NCBI GenBank assembly: GCA_002422945.1
Contig: DITW01000018.1
Span: forward strand, 1-28,953
Source of the DNA: Sphingomonadales bacterium UBA6174
GTDB lineage: Bacteria > Pseudomonadota > Alphaproteobacteria > Sphingomonadales > Sphingomonadaceae
Length of the DNA: 28,953 nucleotides
Direction of reading: 5' to 3'
A program made the position numbers and the translations under genes. Shown here one piece after another: positions 22,059 to 28,953 of the stretch (position 1 is its first letter; each line of letters opens with the position of its first letter). The notes beneath the pieces were generated by a model, which saw only the letters and a program-made list of their open reading frames with translations, had not been told where the DNA came from and searched no databases.

Positions 22059-23507
22059 ATGCTTGGGGGACAAATGGGACAGCGCGCAGCAAAGGGGCTA
22101 TTGCTGATCAATCATGATCCAGCGCTGGGGCGACTGGTATCGAGCATGGTCGCGCAAATGGACTGGCAGCTTTGTGAAGCAGCGGATGGCAATGCTGCCC
22201 TATGGGCGCTGGACGCGCCCAATAGCCCGAACATACAGGCCGCGCTGATCGACGATCAACAGGACATCACCCGGTTGCGGGCCACCTATCCTGACCTGCC
22301 GATCATCATGATGCTGGCAGATCATAACGACACCGATGCCGCCATCGCCGCGATCCGCGCAGGCGCGAGTGATTATCTGTGCAAGCCGGTATCAATGCCA
22401 CAGTTGATCCACGCCATCCAACGCGCGACTGCGCCGGACGCCCTGCAAGGCGAGTTGCGACCGTTAAGCGAGAAACACGCCCCCGCGCTGGCATTTGAAG
22501 AAATCGTCGGCGCGACCCCCGGCTTTCGCACGGCCCTTGCGATTGCGGCAAAGGCAGCACGCGCACGCATTCCCGTCTTGATCGAGGGTGAGCGCGGCGT
22601 CGGCTCCCATGTCTTTGCGCATGCCATTCACGGCGCTTCGTCGCGCACCAAGCGGGACATGGCCATCGTCAATTGCGCCGCAATCCCGAAAAATCGGATC
22701 GACTCCGAATTATTCGGCCATGAACGCGGCGCGTTCACCGGCGCATTCGACCGCCATATCGGTCGATTTGCCGAGGCGGATGGCAGCACGATCCTGTTGG
22801 ATGACGTGGGGGCATTGCCCCTGCCCGCACAGGTCCGATTGCTCCATCTGCTGCAAACGGGCGAGGTCCAGCCCTTGGGTGCGACACGCAGCAAGATCGT
22901 CGATGTCCGTATCATCGCTGCGACCAACCGCAATCTCGCGACAGAGGTCGAGGCCGGGCGTTTCCGCGAAGACCTTTATTATCGCCTGAATGCGGTCCAG
23001 CTCAACATCCCGCCCTTGCGCGAACGGCTGGATGACATTCCCCATCTGGCACAGCATTTTCTCAAACGCATGGCCCCGATGGATGGACAGCGCACGCTCA
23101 ATATCGATGATGCCGCGCTACGATTGCTGATGCGTTACGATTGGCCGGGCAATGTCCGGCAATTGCACGACGCGTTGTTCCGCGCCGCCGCGCAATGCGA
23201 CGACAATGTGCTGACCATATTTGATTTCCCGCAGATCAATGCCAGCGTCGCGCGCCATTCGGTCGCGTCATTGCCGATGATGCCCGCCCAACGCGCCCAT
23301 CTCACCGCCCTCACCGCGCCCGCCCCCGTGGCGCTGTTTGATGGCGCAGGCCATATTCGCACGCTTGATGAAATCGAGGCCGATGTCATCCGCCTCGCCA
23401 TCGGCCATTATCGCGGCCGCATGACCGAAGTCGCCCGCCGCCTCGGCATCGGGCGCTCAACGCTATATCGCAAACTCGCGGAACTCGGCATTTCCGAGGT
23501 GGCGTGA
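22059..23507 (+). CDS. NtrC-family sigma-54-type regulator with altered Walker A and receiver
   Basis: 482 residues in receiver - AAA+ - helix-turn-helix order. The receiver (about 12-125) is degenerate: the acidic pair reads NHDP, the usual DxxMPxxxG loop is shortened to DDQQD, and the Thr after beta-4 is replaced (IIMMLADH), though the Lys in CKP is kept. In the ATPase the Walker A reads GERGVGSH where GESGTGKE is expected, so the ATP-binding Lys is Ser; Walker B is LLDDVG rather than LDEIG. GAFTGA (sigma-54 contact), the sensor IIAATNRNL and FREDLYYRLNAV are intact. A Fis-type HTH ends the protein (MTEVARRLGIGRSTLYRKL). An in-frame ATG at 22074, preceded by GGGGGA, is an alternative start. 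A rho-independent terminator follows. Confidence 0.9.
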   Translation: MLGGQMGQRAAKGLLLINHDPALGRLVSSMVAQMDWQLCEAADGNAALWALDAPNSPNIQAALIDDQQDITRLRATYPDLPIIMMLADHNDTDAAIAAIRAGASDYLCKPVSMPQLIHAIQRATAPDALQGELRPLSEKHAPALAFEEIVGATPGFRTALAIAAKAARARIPVLIEGERGVGSHVFAHAIHGASSRTKRDMAIVNCAAIPKNRIDSELFGHERGAFTGAFDRHIGRFAEADGSTILLDDVGALPLPAQVRLLHLLQTGEVQPLGATRSKIVDVRIIAATNRNLATEVEAGRFREDLYYRLNAVQLNIPPLRERLDDIPHLAQHFLKRMAPMDGQRTLNIDDAALRLLMRYDWPGNVRQLHDALFRAAAQCDDNVLTIFDFPQINASVARHSVASLPMMPAQRAHLTALTAPAPVALFDGAGHIRTLDEIEADVIRLAIGHYRGRMTEVARRLGIGRSTLYRKLAELGISEVA

Positions 23508-23533
23508 TTTTTTGTTGAGCCTCAGTCGCCAGC

Positions 23534-23589
23534 GGCAGCATCCGCTGCCTTAGGCTTTCGCCGCAATAAGCGGCGGCGGGCATTCGCCC
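23534..23589. repeat. Cluster of three short hairpins downstream of the NtrC-family gene
   Basis: Three perfect stem-loops stand in a row: GGCAGC/GCTGCC (23534-23549), CGCCGC/GCGGCG with AATAA loop (23559-23575) and GGGC/GCCC (23578-23589). A fourth, with a T-run, is listed as a terminator. No coding content is evident. Confidence 0.6.
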
Positions 23590-23592
23590 TTG

Positions 23593-23617
23593 CGGCGCTA
23601 AAGCGCCGTTGGTTTTC
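23593..23617 (+). terminator. Rho-independent terminator of the NtrC-family gene
   Basis: Stem CGGCGC/GCGCCG with TAAA tetraloop (23593-23608) followed by TTGGTTTTC. It lies 85 bp after the stop codon in the reading direction of the regulator. Confidence 0.65.
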
Positions 23618-23622
23618 TCCAC

Positions 23623-23702
23623 ATTCGTCACCCTGAACTTGTTTCAGGGTCTATGCCGCACGGTTGCGTATAGATGCTGAAACAAGTTCAGCATGACGAA
23701 TG
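23623..23702. repeat. REP pair (BIME-like), copy 3
   Basis: Left unit ATTCGTCACCCTGAAC with hairpin closing TTCAGGGT near 23644-23650; right unit ATGCTGAA/TTCAGCAT followed by GACGAA ending near 23700. The arms are nearly identical to copy 1, while the 24-nt spacer differs in sequence. Located between the convergent NtrC-family gene and divK. Confidence 0.9.
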
Positions 23703-23739
23703 GGCGTGAAATAAATCCTGCGCCAAAGGCCGTCGCAAT

Positions 23740-24120
23740 TTACCCGATCAACCGCTGCACTTCAGCAATGAACGGCATCAACGCAATCGGCTTGGAGACA
23801 TAGCCCTCTGCGCCTGCCGCACGGATGCGCTCTTCATCGCCGCGCGCGGCATAAGCCGTGACGGCCATGATCGGGATCATTTTGGTTTCCGCCTCACCCT
23901 TGATTGCCTGAATCAGGTCAAGCCCGCTCACATGCGGCATCTGGATGTCCATGATGATGAGGTCCGGGCGTAATTCCTGCACCTTCTCGATCACCTCGCG
24001 GCCATCGCGCACGGCTTCGCTGTCATAGCCATGGACGCGCAACAGGTCGCAGAACAGGCGGCAGTTCAGCTCGTTATCCTCGACAACCAATACCTTTATC
24101 GCCACGCCATTTGACCCCAT
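23740..24120 (-). CDS. divK: Single-domain response regulator DivK
   Basis: Cell-cycle/cell-fate receiver protein of the DivJ-PleC-DivL-CtrA network in alphaproteobacteria. The 126-residue protein is a receiver only: acidic pair Glu14-Asp15 in VVEDNELN, phosphoacceptor Asp58 in MDIQMP, Thr88 in VTAYAARGDEERIR, and Lys110 in SKPI. VEDNELN...LF-DLL and VTA-A--GDEERIR are diagnostic of DivK rather than generic CheY. Start ATG 24120; a GTG at 24105 in front of AIKVLVVEDN is possible. It is divergent from the DUF3572 gene with only 27 bp between starts. No pleD follows. Confidence 0.9.
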   Translation of the reverse strand: MGSNGVAIKVLVVEDNELNCRLFCDLLRVHGYDSEAVRDGREVIEKVQELRPDLIIMDIQMPHVSGLDLIQAIKGEAETKMIPIMAVTAYAARGDEERIRAAGAEGYVSKPIALMPFIAEVQRLIG

Positions 24121-24147
24121 GATCGCAAACTGCCACCTGTGTAGGGG

Positions 24148-24432
24148 ATGACACAGGACAACTCAATCGCCGACGGACGCGCCAACGACTCTGCTACCAT
24201 CGCCTTGCAGGCCTTAGTCTGGGTGTTGCAGGATGGGCCACGCACCGATCGGTTGCTCGGTTTGACCGGCCTGACCGGCGATCAATTGCGCCAGCGGATC
24301 ATGGAACCGGCCATTCATCTTGCGGTGCTTGATTATCTGATGGGCTATGAACCGGACCTCATCGCCTGCGCACAGGCGCTCGACCTGCCCTTGACGCGGA
24401 TGGTGCAGGCACATACCTCACTCTCATCATGA
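24148..24432 (+). CDS. DUF3572-family protein
   Basis: 94-residue all-helical, acidic protein. The pattern ALQALVWVLQDGPRTDRLLGLTGLTGDQLRQRI, then LDYLMGYEPDLIACAQALDL is that of the alphaproteobacterial DUF3572 family, whose molecular function is unknown to me. No signal or membrane segment. It begins 27 bp from the divergent divK start, and its stop overlaps the next gene (ATGA, 24429-24432), so it is probably co-transcribed with the HAD hydrolase. Confidence 0.82.
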   Translation: MTQDNSIADGRANDSATIALQALVWVLQDGPRTDRLLGLTGLTGDQLRQRIMEPAIHLAVLDYLMGYEPDLIACAQALDLPLTRMVQAHTSLSS

Positions 24433-25061
24433 CAAAACCACTTCTCATCACCGATTGCGACGATGTGCTGTTGCACATGCTCACCCCTTTTGGGGAATGG
24501 CTCGACCAGCATCATGGGATCGATTTCAAGCTGACCGGTCAGGACTACGCCCAATCGATGCGGCGGCGTGAGGGCAATCCGGTGGTGGACCGGGATGAGA
24601 TGTGGGCGTTGGTCGGCGGCTTTTTCGATGAGGCGATGCACACCCAGACCCCTGCGCCGCATGCCAAGGAATCGATCCATCACATCGCCGAATTTGCCGA
24701 TGTCGTGGTGCTGACCAACCTTGAATATCACCGGCAACAAGACCGGGTCGACCAATTGGCAAAACTGGGTATTCATTTCCCGGTCTATTGCAATCAGGGA
24801 CCAAAAGGCCCGCGCGTGGTGGAGTTGATCGAGAAATATCAGCCGAGCGTCGCGGTATTCGTCGATGATCATGGCCATCACCATCATTCCGTTGCGGAAG
24901 ATGCGCCCTCGGTCTGGCGGCTGCATATGCATGTCGATCCGGACATCGCGCCGACCGTCCCTGCATCGCGCCACGCCCATCACCGGGTCGATCATTGGCC
25001 GGAGGCGCTGGAATGGATTTTGGAACGGATGCGGGCCGGGGTTCAGGCTGATAAGGCATAA
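24429..25061 (+). CDS. HAD-superfamily hydrolase
   Basis: 210 residues. Motif I is DCDDVLL (Asp9/Asp11), motif II VVVLTN (about 92-97), motif III Lys probably in NQGPKGPRVV, motif IV FVDDHGHHHHS (about 139-149). An unusual histidine run (GHHHHS) lies right after motif IV, and several more His occur downstream (HMHVDPDI, HAHHRVDHW). Such proteins are usually small-molecule phosphatases; the substrate cannot be told. Translationally coupled to the preceding DUF3572 gene. Confidence 0.82.
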   Translation: MTKPLLITDCDDVLLHMLTPFGEWLDQHHGIDFKLTGQDYAQSMRRREGNPVVDRDEMWALVGGFFDEAMHTQTPAPHAKESIHHIAEFADVVVLTNLEYHRQQDRVDQLAKLGIHFPVYCNQGPKGPRVVELIEKYQPSVAVFVDDHGHHHHSVAEDAPSVWRLHMHVDPDIAPTVPASRHAHHRVDHWPEALEWILERMRAGVQADKA

Positions 25062-25114
25062 GGCATAAGATCACGACTTGACCTTGTGCGCGCCCCCATG
25101 CTTATCGACAGGTC

Positions 25115-25600
25115 ATGATCAACATCGATGAAAAGCTGGCCGAACTCGGCCTCCAACTCCCCGTCGCTGCGGCCCCGGTCGCGGCCTATGTCCCCACTGT
25201 CGAAGCGGGCGGCCTGCTGCATATTTCCGGCCAATTGCCGTTCAAGGACGGGCAAGTGATGGTCGGTCGGCTGGGCGAAGACCGCGACATCGCCTTTGGC
25301 CAAGCCGCCGCGCGCGCCTGTGCGTTGATGATTCTGGCGCAGGCCAAAGCCGCGCTCGGCTCGTTCGACCGGGTCGAACGGATCGTCAAACTCGGCGTTT
25401 TCATCAACAGCACCGGCAATTTCACCGATCAGCCCAAGGTTGCCAATGGCGCATCCGAACTGATGGAAATGGTTTTTGGCGAATCTGGCCGCCATGCCCG
25501 CAGCGCCGTTGGCGTGCCGACCCTGCCCTTGGGCGCGGTCGTCGAAATCGACGCGATCATCGCGCTGTGCCCGACCGCGGATGAGGCGGAACAGGTCTGA
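25115..25600 (+). CDS. RidA-family (YjgF/YER057c/UK114) protein
   Basis: 161-residue single-domain protein. RidA members hydrolyse reactive enamine/imine intermediates from PLP enzymes; this longer subfamily carries an N-terminal extension of about 25 residues (INIDEKLAELGLQLPVA). Recognisable blocks are HISGQLPFKDGQ, RIVKLGVFINSTGNF, and the ligand-binding HARSAVGVPTLPLGAVVEIDAI with Arg129. One base separates it from the GTG start of the phosphodiesterase gene, so the two are probably co-expressed. Confidence 0.92.
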   Translation: MINIDEKLAELGLQLPVAAAPVAAYVPTVEAGGLLHISGQLPFKDGQVMVGRLGEDRDIAFGQAAARACALMILAQAKAALGSFDRVERIVKLGVFINSTGNFTDQPKVANGASELMEMVFGESGRHARSAVGVPTLPLGAVVEIDAIIALCPTADEAEQV

Positions 25601-25601
25601 C

Positions 25602-26396
25602 GTGACAGGCACGGCTGCCAATCGGACTCTGGCCCCAGCGACAAGGGCCAAATGGCTGACAGCCCAGCCCTTCGCCCATCGCGGGCTGCATGGGCTGGGC
25701 GTGCCGGAAAACAGCCGCGCCGCCGCCCGGGCGGCAGTCGAACAGGGGTTCGGGATCGAGCTTGATACGATCCTGACCCAAGATCGCGAGGCGATGGTCT
25801 TTCATGACGATCTGCTGGATCGGCTGACCCACGCTACCGGCCCGGCAGAGGCGCTGACAGCGGCACAGCTTGCAGCACTCCCATTGCGCGATGGCGAAGA
25901 AAACATCCCCTCATTGCGCGATATTCTCGATGTCGTGCAGGGTCGGGTGCCGCTGCTGATCGAGGTCAAGGCCCCACGAGACTCCGCCACGCCCGTTGCC
26001 CATCGTTGCCAACCGGTGCGCCGTGCGCTGGAAGGTTATACCGGCCCGTTTGCGGTCATGTCCTTCCATCCCGATGTCGGCCATTGGTTCCGCCTGCATG
26101 CGCCCGATATCATTCGCGGCCTTGTCATTACCGAGCAAAAGGAAAAAAACTGGTGGCAGCGGCTGCAAGGCCGGATCTTCCGTCGCTTTGCCATCCGCCA
26201 TGCGCGCCCCGATTTCCTCGCCCTCAACATTCGCGACCTGCCGTCCGGCACCAGCAAAAGGATGCGGGCCAAGGGGATGCCGATTTTGACATGGACGGTG
26301 AAAACCCCGGCGGACGAACATATCGCCATCGACCATGCCGATGAGATGATTTTTGAGCGCCCCGGCCCCGATGCCCCCAAAGGGCTGTTGGAATAA
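25602..26396 (+). CDS. Glycerophosphodiester phosphodiesterase
   Basis: Hydrolyses glycerophosphodiesters to glycerol-3-phosphate and an alcohol. 264 residues in a GDPD TIM barrel: FAHRGLHG with His26-Arg27, PENS, GIELDTILTQD with metal ligands Glu53 and Asp55, VFHDD with His68, IEVKA strand, then a C-terminal TWTVKTPADEH. No signal peptide is seen, suggesting a cytosolic enzyme. GTG 25602 is chosen, 1 nt after the RidA stop; the frame is open to 25476 but that stretch overlaps the RidA gene. The coding end is 4 nt before the next GTG start. Could take part in head-group turnover, alongside the 9-15 kb cluster; that link is speculative. Confidence 0.92.
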   Translation: MTGTAANRTLAPATRAKWLTAQPFAHRGLHGLGVPENSRAAARAAVEQGFGIELDTILTQDREAMVFHDDLLDRLTHATGPAEALTAAQLAALPLRDGEENIPSLRDILDVVQGRVPLLIEVKAPRDSATPVAHRCQPVRRALEGYTGPFAVMSFHPDVGHWFRLHAPDIIRGLVITEQKEKNWWQRLQGRIFRRFAIRHARPDFLALNIRDLPSGTSKRMRAKGMPILTWTVKTPADEHIAIDHADEMIFERPGPDAPKGLLE

Positions 26397-26400
26397 CTTT

Positions 26401-27540
26401 GTGCCAAACACGCCCAAGCTCTCCACTGCCAGCGGCTTTGCGCAAATCGATGCGGGCCAATGGGACCGTTGCGCGGGCAATGACGACCCCTTCCTGACCC
26501 ACGCCTTCATGCGCTGCCTTGAACAATCGGGCAGCGCCATTGCCGAGACCGGCTGGCAGCCAATGCCCTTGCTCGCGACCGATGACACAGGCACATTGAT
26601 CGGCGCGACCCCGCTGTGGGGCAAAAGCCATAGCCAAGGCGAATATATCTTCGATCATGGCTGGGCCGATGCGTGGCAACGGGCAGGTGGGCATTATTAC
26701 CCCAAACTCCTATCCGCCGTGCCGTTCACCCCGGTCACGGGCCGCCGCTTGCTATCCCACGACCCGGCAGTGGCCAGCCATTTGATCGCCGGCATGGCGG
26801 CGCTGACGGAACAGAACAACCTGTCCTCCGCCCATGCCAATTTCATCACCGAGGATGAAGTCGCCTTGTTTGAACAAGCAGGCTGGCTGATCCGCGATGG
26901 GCTGCAATATCATTGGGAAAACCGAGGCTATCAAAGCTTTGACGATTTCCTCGGCGAAATGCCGTCGCGCAAGCGCAAGACGATCCGCAAGGAACGCGAC
27001 ACCGCGCGCCAAGGCCTCGACATCCGCCATTTGACGGGCAACGACATTACCGAGGCGCATTGGGACGCCTTTTGGGCATTTTATCAGGATACCGGCGCGC
27101 GCAAATGGGGGACGCCCTATCTGACCCGCTCGTTCTTTTCGCTGTTGAACGCGGCCATGGCCGAACGCATCCTGCTGGTCTTTGCTTATGAAGGCGACCG
27201 GCCCATCGCGGGCGCGCTCAACCTGATCGGGACGGAATCGTTATACGGGCGTTATTGGGGCACGACCGACGACCGCCCGTTCCTGCATTTCGAACTCTGC
27301 TATTATCAGGCGATGGATTTCGCGATCCAGCACCATCTGGCGCGGGTCGAAGCCGGGGCGCAGGGCGAACACAAGATCGCCCGTGGCTATGCGCCGATCA
27401 TCACGCGTTCAGCCCATTATCTGCCTGACACCCGCTTTCGCGAGGCGGTGGCAGATTTTGTCGCGCGCGAACGCCGCACGCTTCAACTACACGCAACCGA
27501 ACTAGCGGACATGCTGCCATTCAGGCGGCCTGACGACTGA
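26401..27540 (+). CDS. FemAB-like GNAT-family protein (PF04339 type)
   Basis: 379 residues of the 'peptidoglycan biosynthesis/FemAB-like' family found in proteobacteria, presumed N-acyltransferases of unknown substrate. Matching blocks: DPFLTHAFMRCLEQSGSA near the N terminus, PLWGKSHSQGEYIFDHGWA, the YPKLLSAVPFTPVTGRRLL centre, the basic RKRKTIRKERD loop, and C-terminal RYWGTT...FHFELCYYQAMDFAI-type and GAQGEHKIARGY segments. GTG 26401 is chosen, with GGA 8 nt upstream and no good start above it; the frame extends to 26353 inside the phosphodiesterase gene. It overlaps the convergent Sel1 gene by 20 bp. Confidence 0.85.
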   Translation: MPNTPKLSTASGFAQIDAGQWDRCAGNDDPFLTHAFMRCLEQSGSAIAETGWQPMPLLATDDTGTLIGATPLWGKSHSQGEYIFDHGWADAWQRAGGHYYPKLLSAVPFTPVTGRRLLSHDPAVASHLIAGMAALTEQNNLSSAHANFITEDEVALFEQAGWLIRDGLQYHWENRGYQSFDDFLGEMPSRKRKTIRKERDTARQGLDIRHLTGNDITEAHWDAFWAFYQDTGARKWGTPYLTRSFFSLLNAAMAERILLVFAYEGDRPIAGALNLIGTESLYGRYWGTTDDRPFLHFELCYYQAMDFAIQHHLARVEAGAQGEHKIARGYAPIITRSAHYLPDTRFREAVADFVARERRTLQLHATELADMLPFRRPDD

Positions 27541-27817
27541 CCATCTGCAACCATGCCCGCGCTTGCCGCTGCGCCTCGACGATTTCGCGCGCGGTCATTT
27601 CTTCCGACACTTCCGCACGGCAGGCCTGCGCGCGTTCATCGCCCCGCACCGCGGCAAGATTGAACCATTTATGCGCTTGGATCAGGTCCATATCCACGCC
27701 ATGCAGGCCGGTCGAATAGACCACGCCCAATTCGTAACAGGCTTCATAATTACCAGCCGCCGCATCGGCCAACTGGCGATCCATCTTGAAATCCACGTAA
27801 TTTGCACTGCATCCCAT
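27521..27817 (-). CDS. Small Sel1-repeat protein
   Basis: 98 residues. One Sel1-like repeat is clear (ELGVVYSTGLHGVDMDLIQAHKWFNLAAVRGDERAQ, residues about 29-63), flanked by partial helices. Such proteins act as protein-binding scaffolds; no partner is suggested. A strong AGGAGG sits 8 nt before ATG 27817. The 3' end overlaps that of the FemAB-like gene by 20 bp in convergent orientation. No signal peptide. Confidence 0.85.
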   Translation of the reverse strand: MGCSANYVDFKMDRQLADAAAGNYEACYELGVVYSTGLHGVDMDLIQAHKWFNLAAVRGDERAQACRAEVSEEMTAREIVEAQRQARAWLQMVSRQAA

Positions 27818-28213
27818 GGTCTGTCCCTCCTTGGATGTTCCTGACCACCGTTCTGACCATAATGGTTTTAAAAATAGTTAACACCGCGTCCATCTTATTT
27901 GATGACGATATTTCCAAGACTTTCTTGTTGTAAAAACACTATATTCAGGCGAAATATGCGCCAATCACTGATTGCTTATTAACTATGATCCTTGGCCATT
28001 TGGCACGTTTCATTGGTGAACTATTTTCCATTTTGGATGTTTTCCCCGCATCCGCATTGCCTACCTGCCCGGCGAAATCCCGCATTTGCCATGCTTACCA
28101 AGCCGGTAACGACCGCAATCGCCGAAACTAAAATGGCCTCCATGTTGCGCCTATGCCGCGCGTCCCCCACTCGGCTTTTGACGCATCCCCGCCCCGCTGG
28201 CATAGATGGGGGC
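27818..28213. other. 396-bp AT-richer intergenic region between divergent genes
   Basis: Lies between the divergent Sel1 and pyrD starts, and its Sel1-proximal half is clearly richer in A/T than the rest of the window. An 8-bp inverted repeat ATAGTTAA (27874-27881) / TTAACTAT (27979-27986) is present. No convincing promoter, RNA or tRNA is visible. A 40-codon minus-strand reading frame (28021-28143) with a hydrophobic N-terminal half has no good ribosome binding site and is not called. Confidence 0.4.
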
Positions 28214-28953
28214 ATGACCAGATTTTTCCCTTTGCTCCGCCCCGCGATCTTTGCCCTTGATGCCGAAACCGCGCACAAATCGACGATCCGGCTTTTGTCC
28301 TGCCTACCCGCAGGTGCGCCGCCTGCTCTTGACCCAATGCTGTCGGTGTCAGTGGCGGGCCTCCATTTCCCCAATCCGGTCGGCCTTGCCGCCGGGTTCG
28401 ACAAAGATGCGCAGGTGCCGCGTCAGATGCTCGGCATGGGGTTCGGCTTTGTCGAGGTCGGGACGCTCACCCCCTTGCCACAGGCAGGCAATCCGCGCCC
28501 GCGCCTGTTTCGCCTGAAAGAAGACGAAGCCGTCATCAACCGCATGGGCTTCAACAATGGCGGACAGATGGATGCGCTTAAGCGATTGCAGCGGATCAAG
28601 GGGAAGTCCGGCATCATCGGCGTCAACATCGGCGCGAACAAGGACGCGACCGACCGCATCCAAGATTATGCGACCGGCGTCCGCAACATGGCGGGCGTGG
28701 CGAGCTATCTCACCATCAACATCTCCTCCCCCAATACGCCCGGCCTGCGTGCCTTGCAGGATCGCGGCGCGTTGGAGGAATTGCTCGCGGGCGTGATGGC
28801 CGCGCGGGCGGAGGTCGCGGGCGATAAAGGTCCGCCGGTTTTCCTCAAGGTCGCGCCCGACCTCGAACCCGCCGATATTGACGATATTGTCGCGGTCAGC
28901 CTCGCCCATAAGCTTGATGCGCTGATCGTCTCCAACACCACGATCACCCGCCC
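28214..28953 (+). CDS. pyrD: Dihydroorotate dehydrogenase (quinone), class 2, 3'-truncated
   Basis: Fourth step of pyrimidine synthesis: oxidises dihydroorotate to orotate, passing electrons to quinone. Open from ATG 28214 to the window end (246 codons). Recognisable are the N-terminal membrane-association helix (FPLLRPAIFALDAETAHKST) of class 2 enzymes, VAGLHFPNPVGLAAGFDKDA, GFVEVGTLTP, NRMGFNNGG, GVNIGANKD, the catalytic NISSPNTPGLR (Ser base) and FLKVAPDL. The ending LIVSNTTITR precedes the FMN-binding part that is cut off. GGGG about 2 nt upstream makes a close ribosome binding site. Confidence 0.97.
   Translation, partial: MTRFFPLLRPAIFALDAETAHKSTIRLLSCLPAGAPPALDPMLSVSVAGLHFPNPVGLAAGFDKDAQVPRQMLGMGFGFVEVGTLTPLPQAGNPRPRLFRLKEDEAVINRMGFNNGGQMDALKRLQRIKGKSGIIGVNIGANKDATDRIQDYATGVRNMAGVASYLTINISSPNTPGLRALQDRGALEELLAGVMAARAEVAGDKGPPVFLKVAPDLEPADIDDIVAVSLAHKLDALIVSNTTITR

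Noticed and set aside
27866..27882. CtrA-like box TTAA-N6-TTAAC upstream of the Sel1 gene
   Set aside because: The known CtrA full site has a 7-nt spacer; here it is 6, and a short A/T word pair is likely by chance in an A/T-rich stretch.
28021..28143. 40-codon minus-strand frame with a hydrophobic N-terminal half and CGC near the end
   Set aside because: No good ribosome binding site, too short to judge by composition, and no recognised family; might merit a conservation check.
1..28953. CRISPR arrays, rRNA genes, intact insertion sequences or transposases
   Set aside because: None seen; the only dispersed repeats are the three REP pairs.

Overview
The window reads as chromosomal DNA of an alphaproteobacterium, most probably a sphingomonad (Sphingomonadales). 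The pointers are a DivK-type cell-cycle regulator beside a DUF3572 gene, a BamF/DUF3035 lipoprotein after lspA, GC-rich codon use, and three copies of a paired REP hairpin of the kind common in that order. Genus cannot be fixed from the sequence. Both ends cut genes: ileS at the left (its first ~90 residues are missing) and pyrD at the right.

Layout. 1-3.6 kb: ileS, a REP pair, lspA and a BamF-like lipoprotein (isoleucyl-tRNA charging and lipoprotein maturation). 3.6-6.9 kb: a three-gene peptide/nickel-type ABC importer with two permeases and one fused double ATPase, but no substrate-binding protein. 6.9-8.7 kb: a minus-strand accessory operon with its own promoter, encoding a phage-tail-lysozyme-like protein without a signal peptide, followed by two tandem paralogous exported proteins with four conserved cysteines. 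8.8 kb: tRNA-Leu(TAA), whose 3' end faces this operon. 9.0-15.6 kb: a cluster for a CDP-activated alcohol or phosphodiester head group or polymer: HAD phosphatase, CDP-alcohol phosphotransferase with an extra N-terminal domain, HIT protein, glycerophosphotransferase-like protein, two nucleotidyltransferases and a Wzx-like flippase. 15.6-21.2 kb: malate synthase G, an M48 protease with TPR-like tail, a DsbA-like oxidoreductase and recF. 21.2-25.1 kb: REP pair, msrA, an NtrC-family regulator with a damaged Walker A motif, a hairpin cluster with terminator and REP pair, divK, a DUF3572 gene and a HAD hydrolase. 25.1-29 kb: RidA-family protein, glycerophosphodiester phosphodiesterase, FemAB-like acyltransferase, a Sel1-repeat protein, an AT-richer intergenic stretch and pyrD.

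The best candidate for an undescribed system is the 6915-8639 operon. A predicted muramidase without a Sec signal, carrying a short N-terminal motif (residues 40-57), is encoded immediately upstream of two duplicated, predicted periplasmic, disulfide-rich proteins. This order and these localisations fit an antibacterial cell-wall toxin with duplicated immunity proteins; that function is inference. The second candidate is the 9.0-15.6 kb cluster, whose enzyme set resembles the di-myo-inositol-phosphate-phosphate (DIPP) pathway logic (cytidylyltransferase, CDP-alcohol transferase, HAD phosphatase) combined with a flippase and a teichoic-acid-like transferase. All calls were made by eye without database searches.
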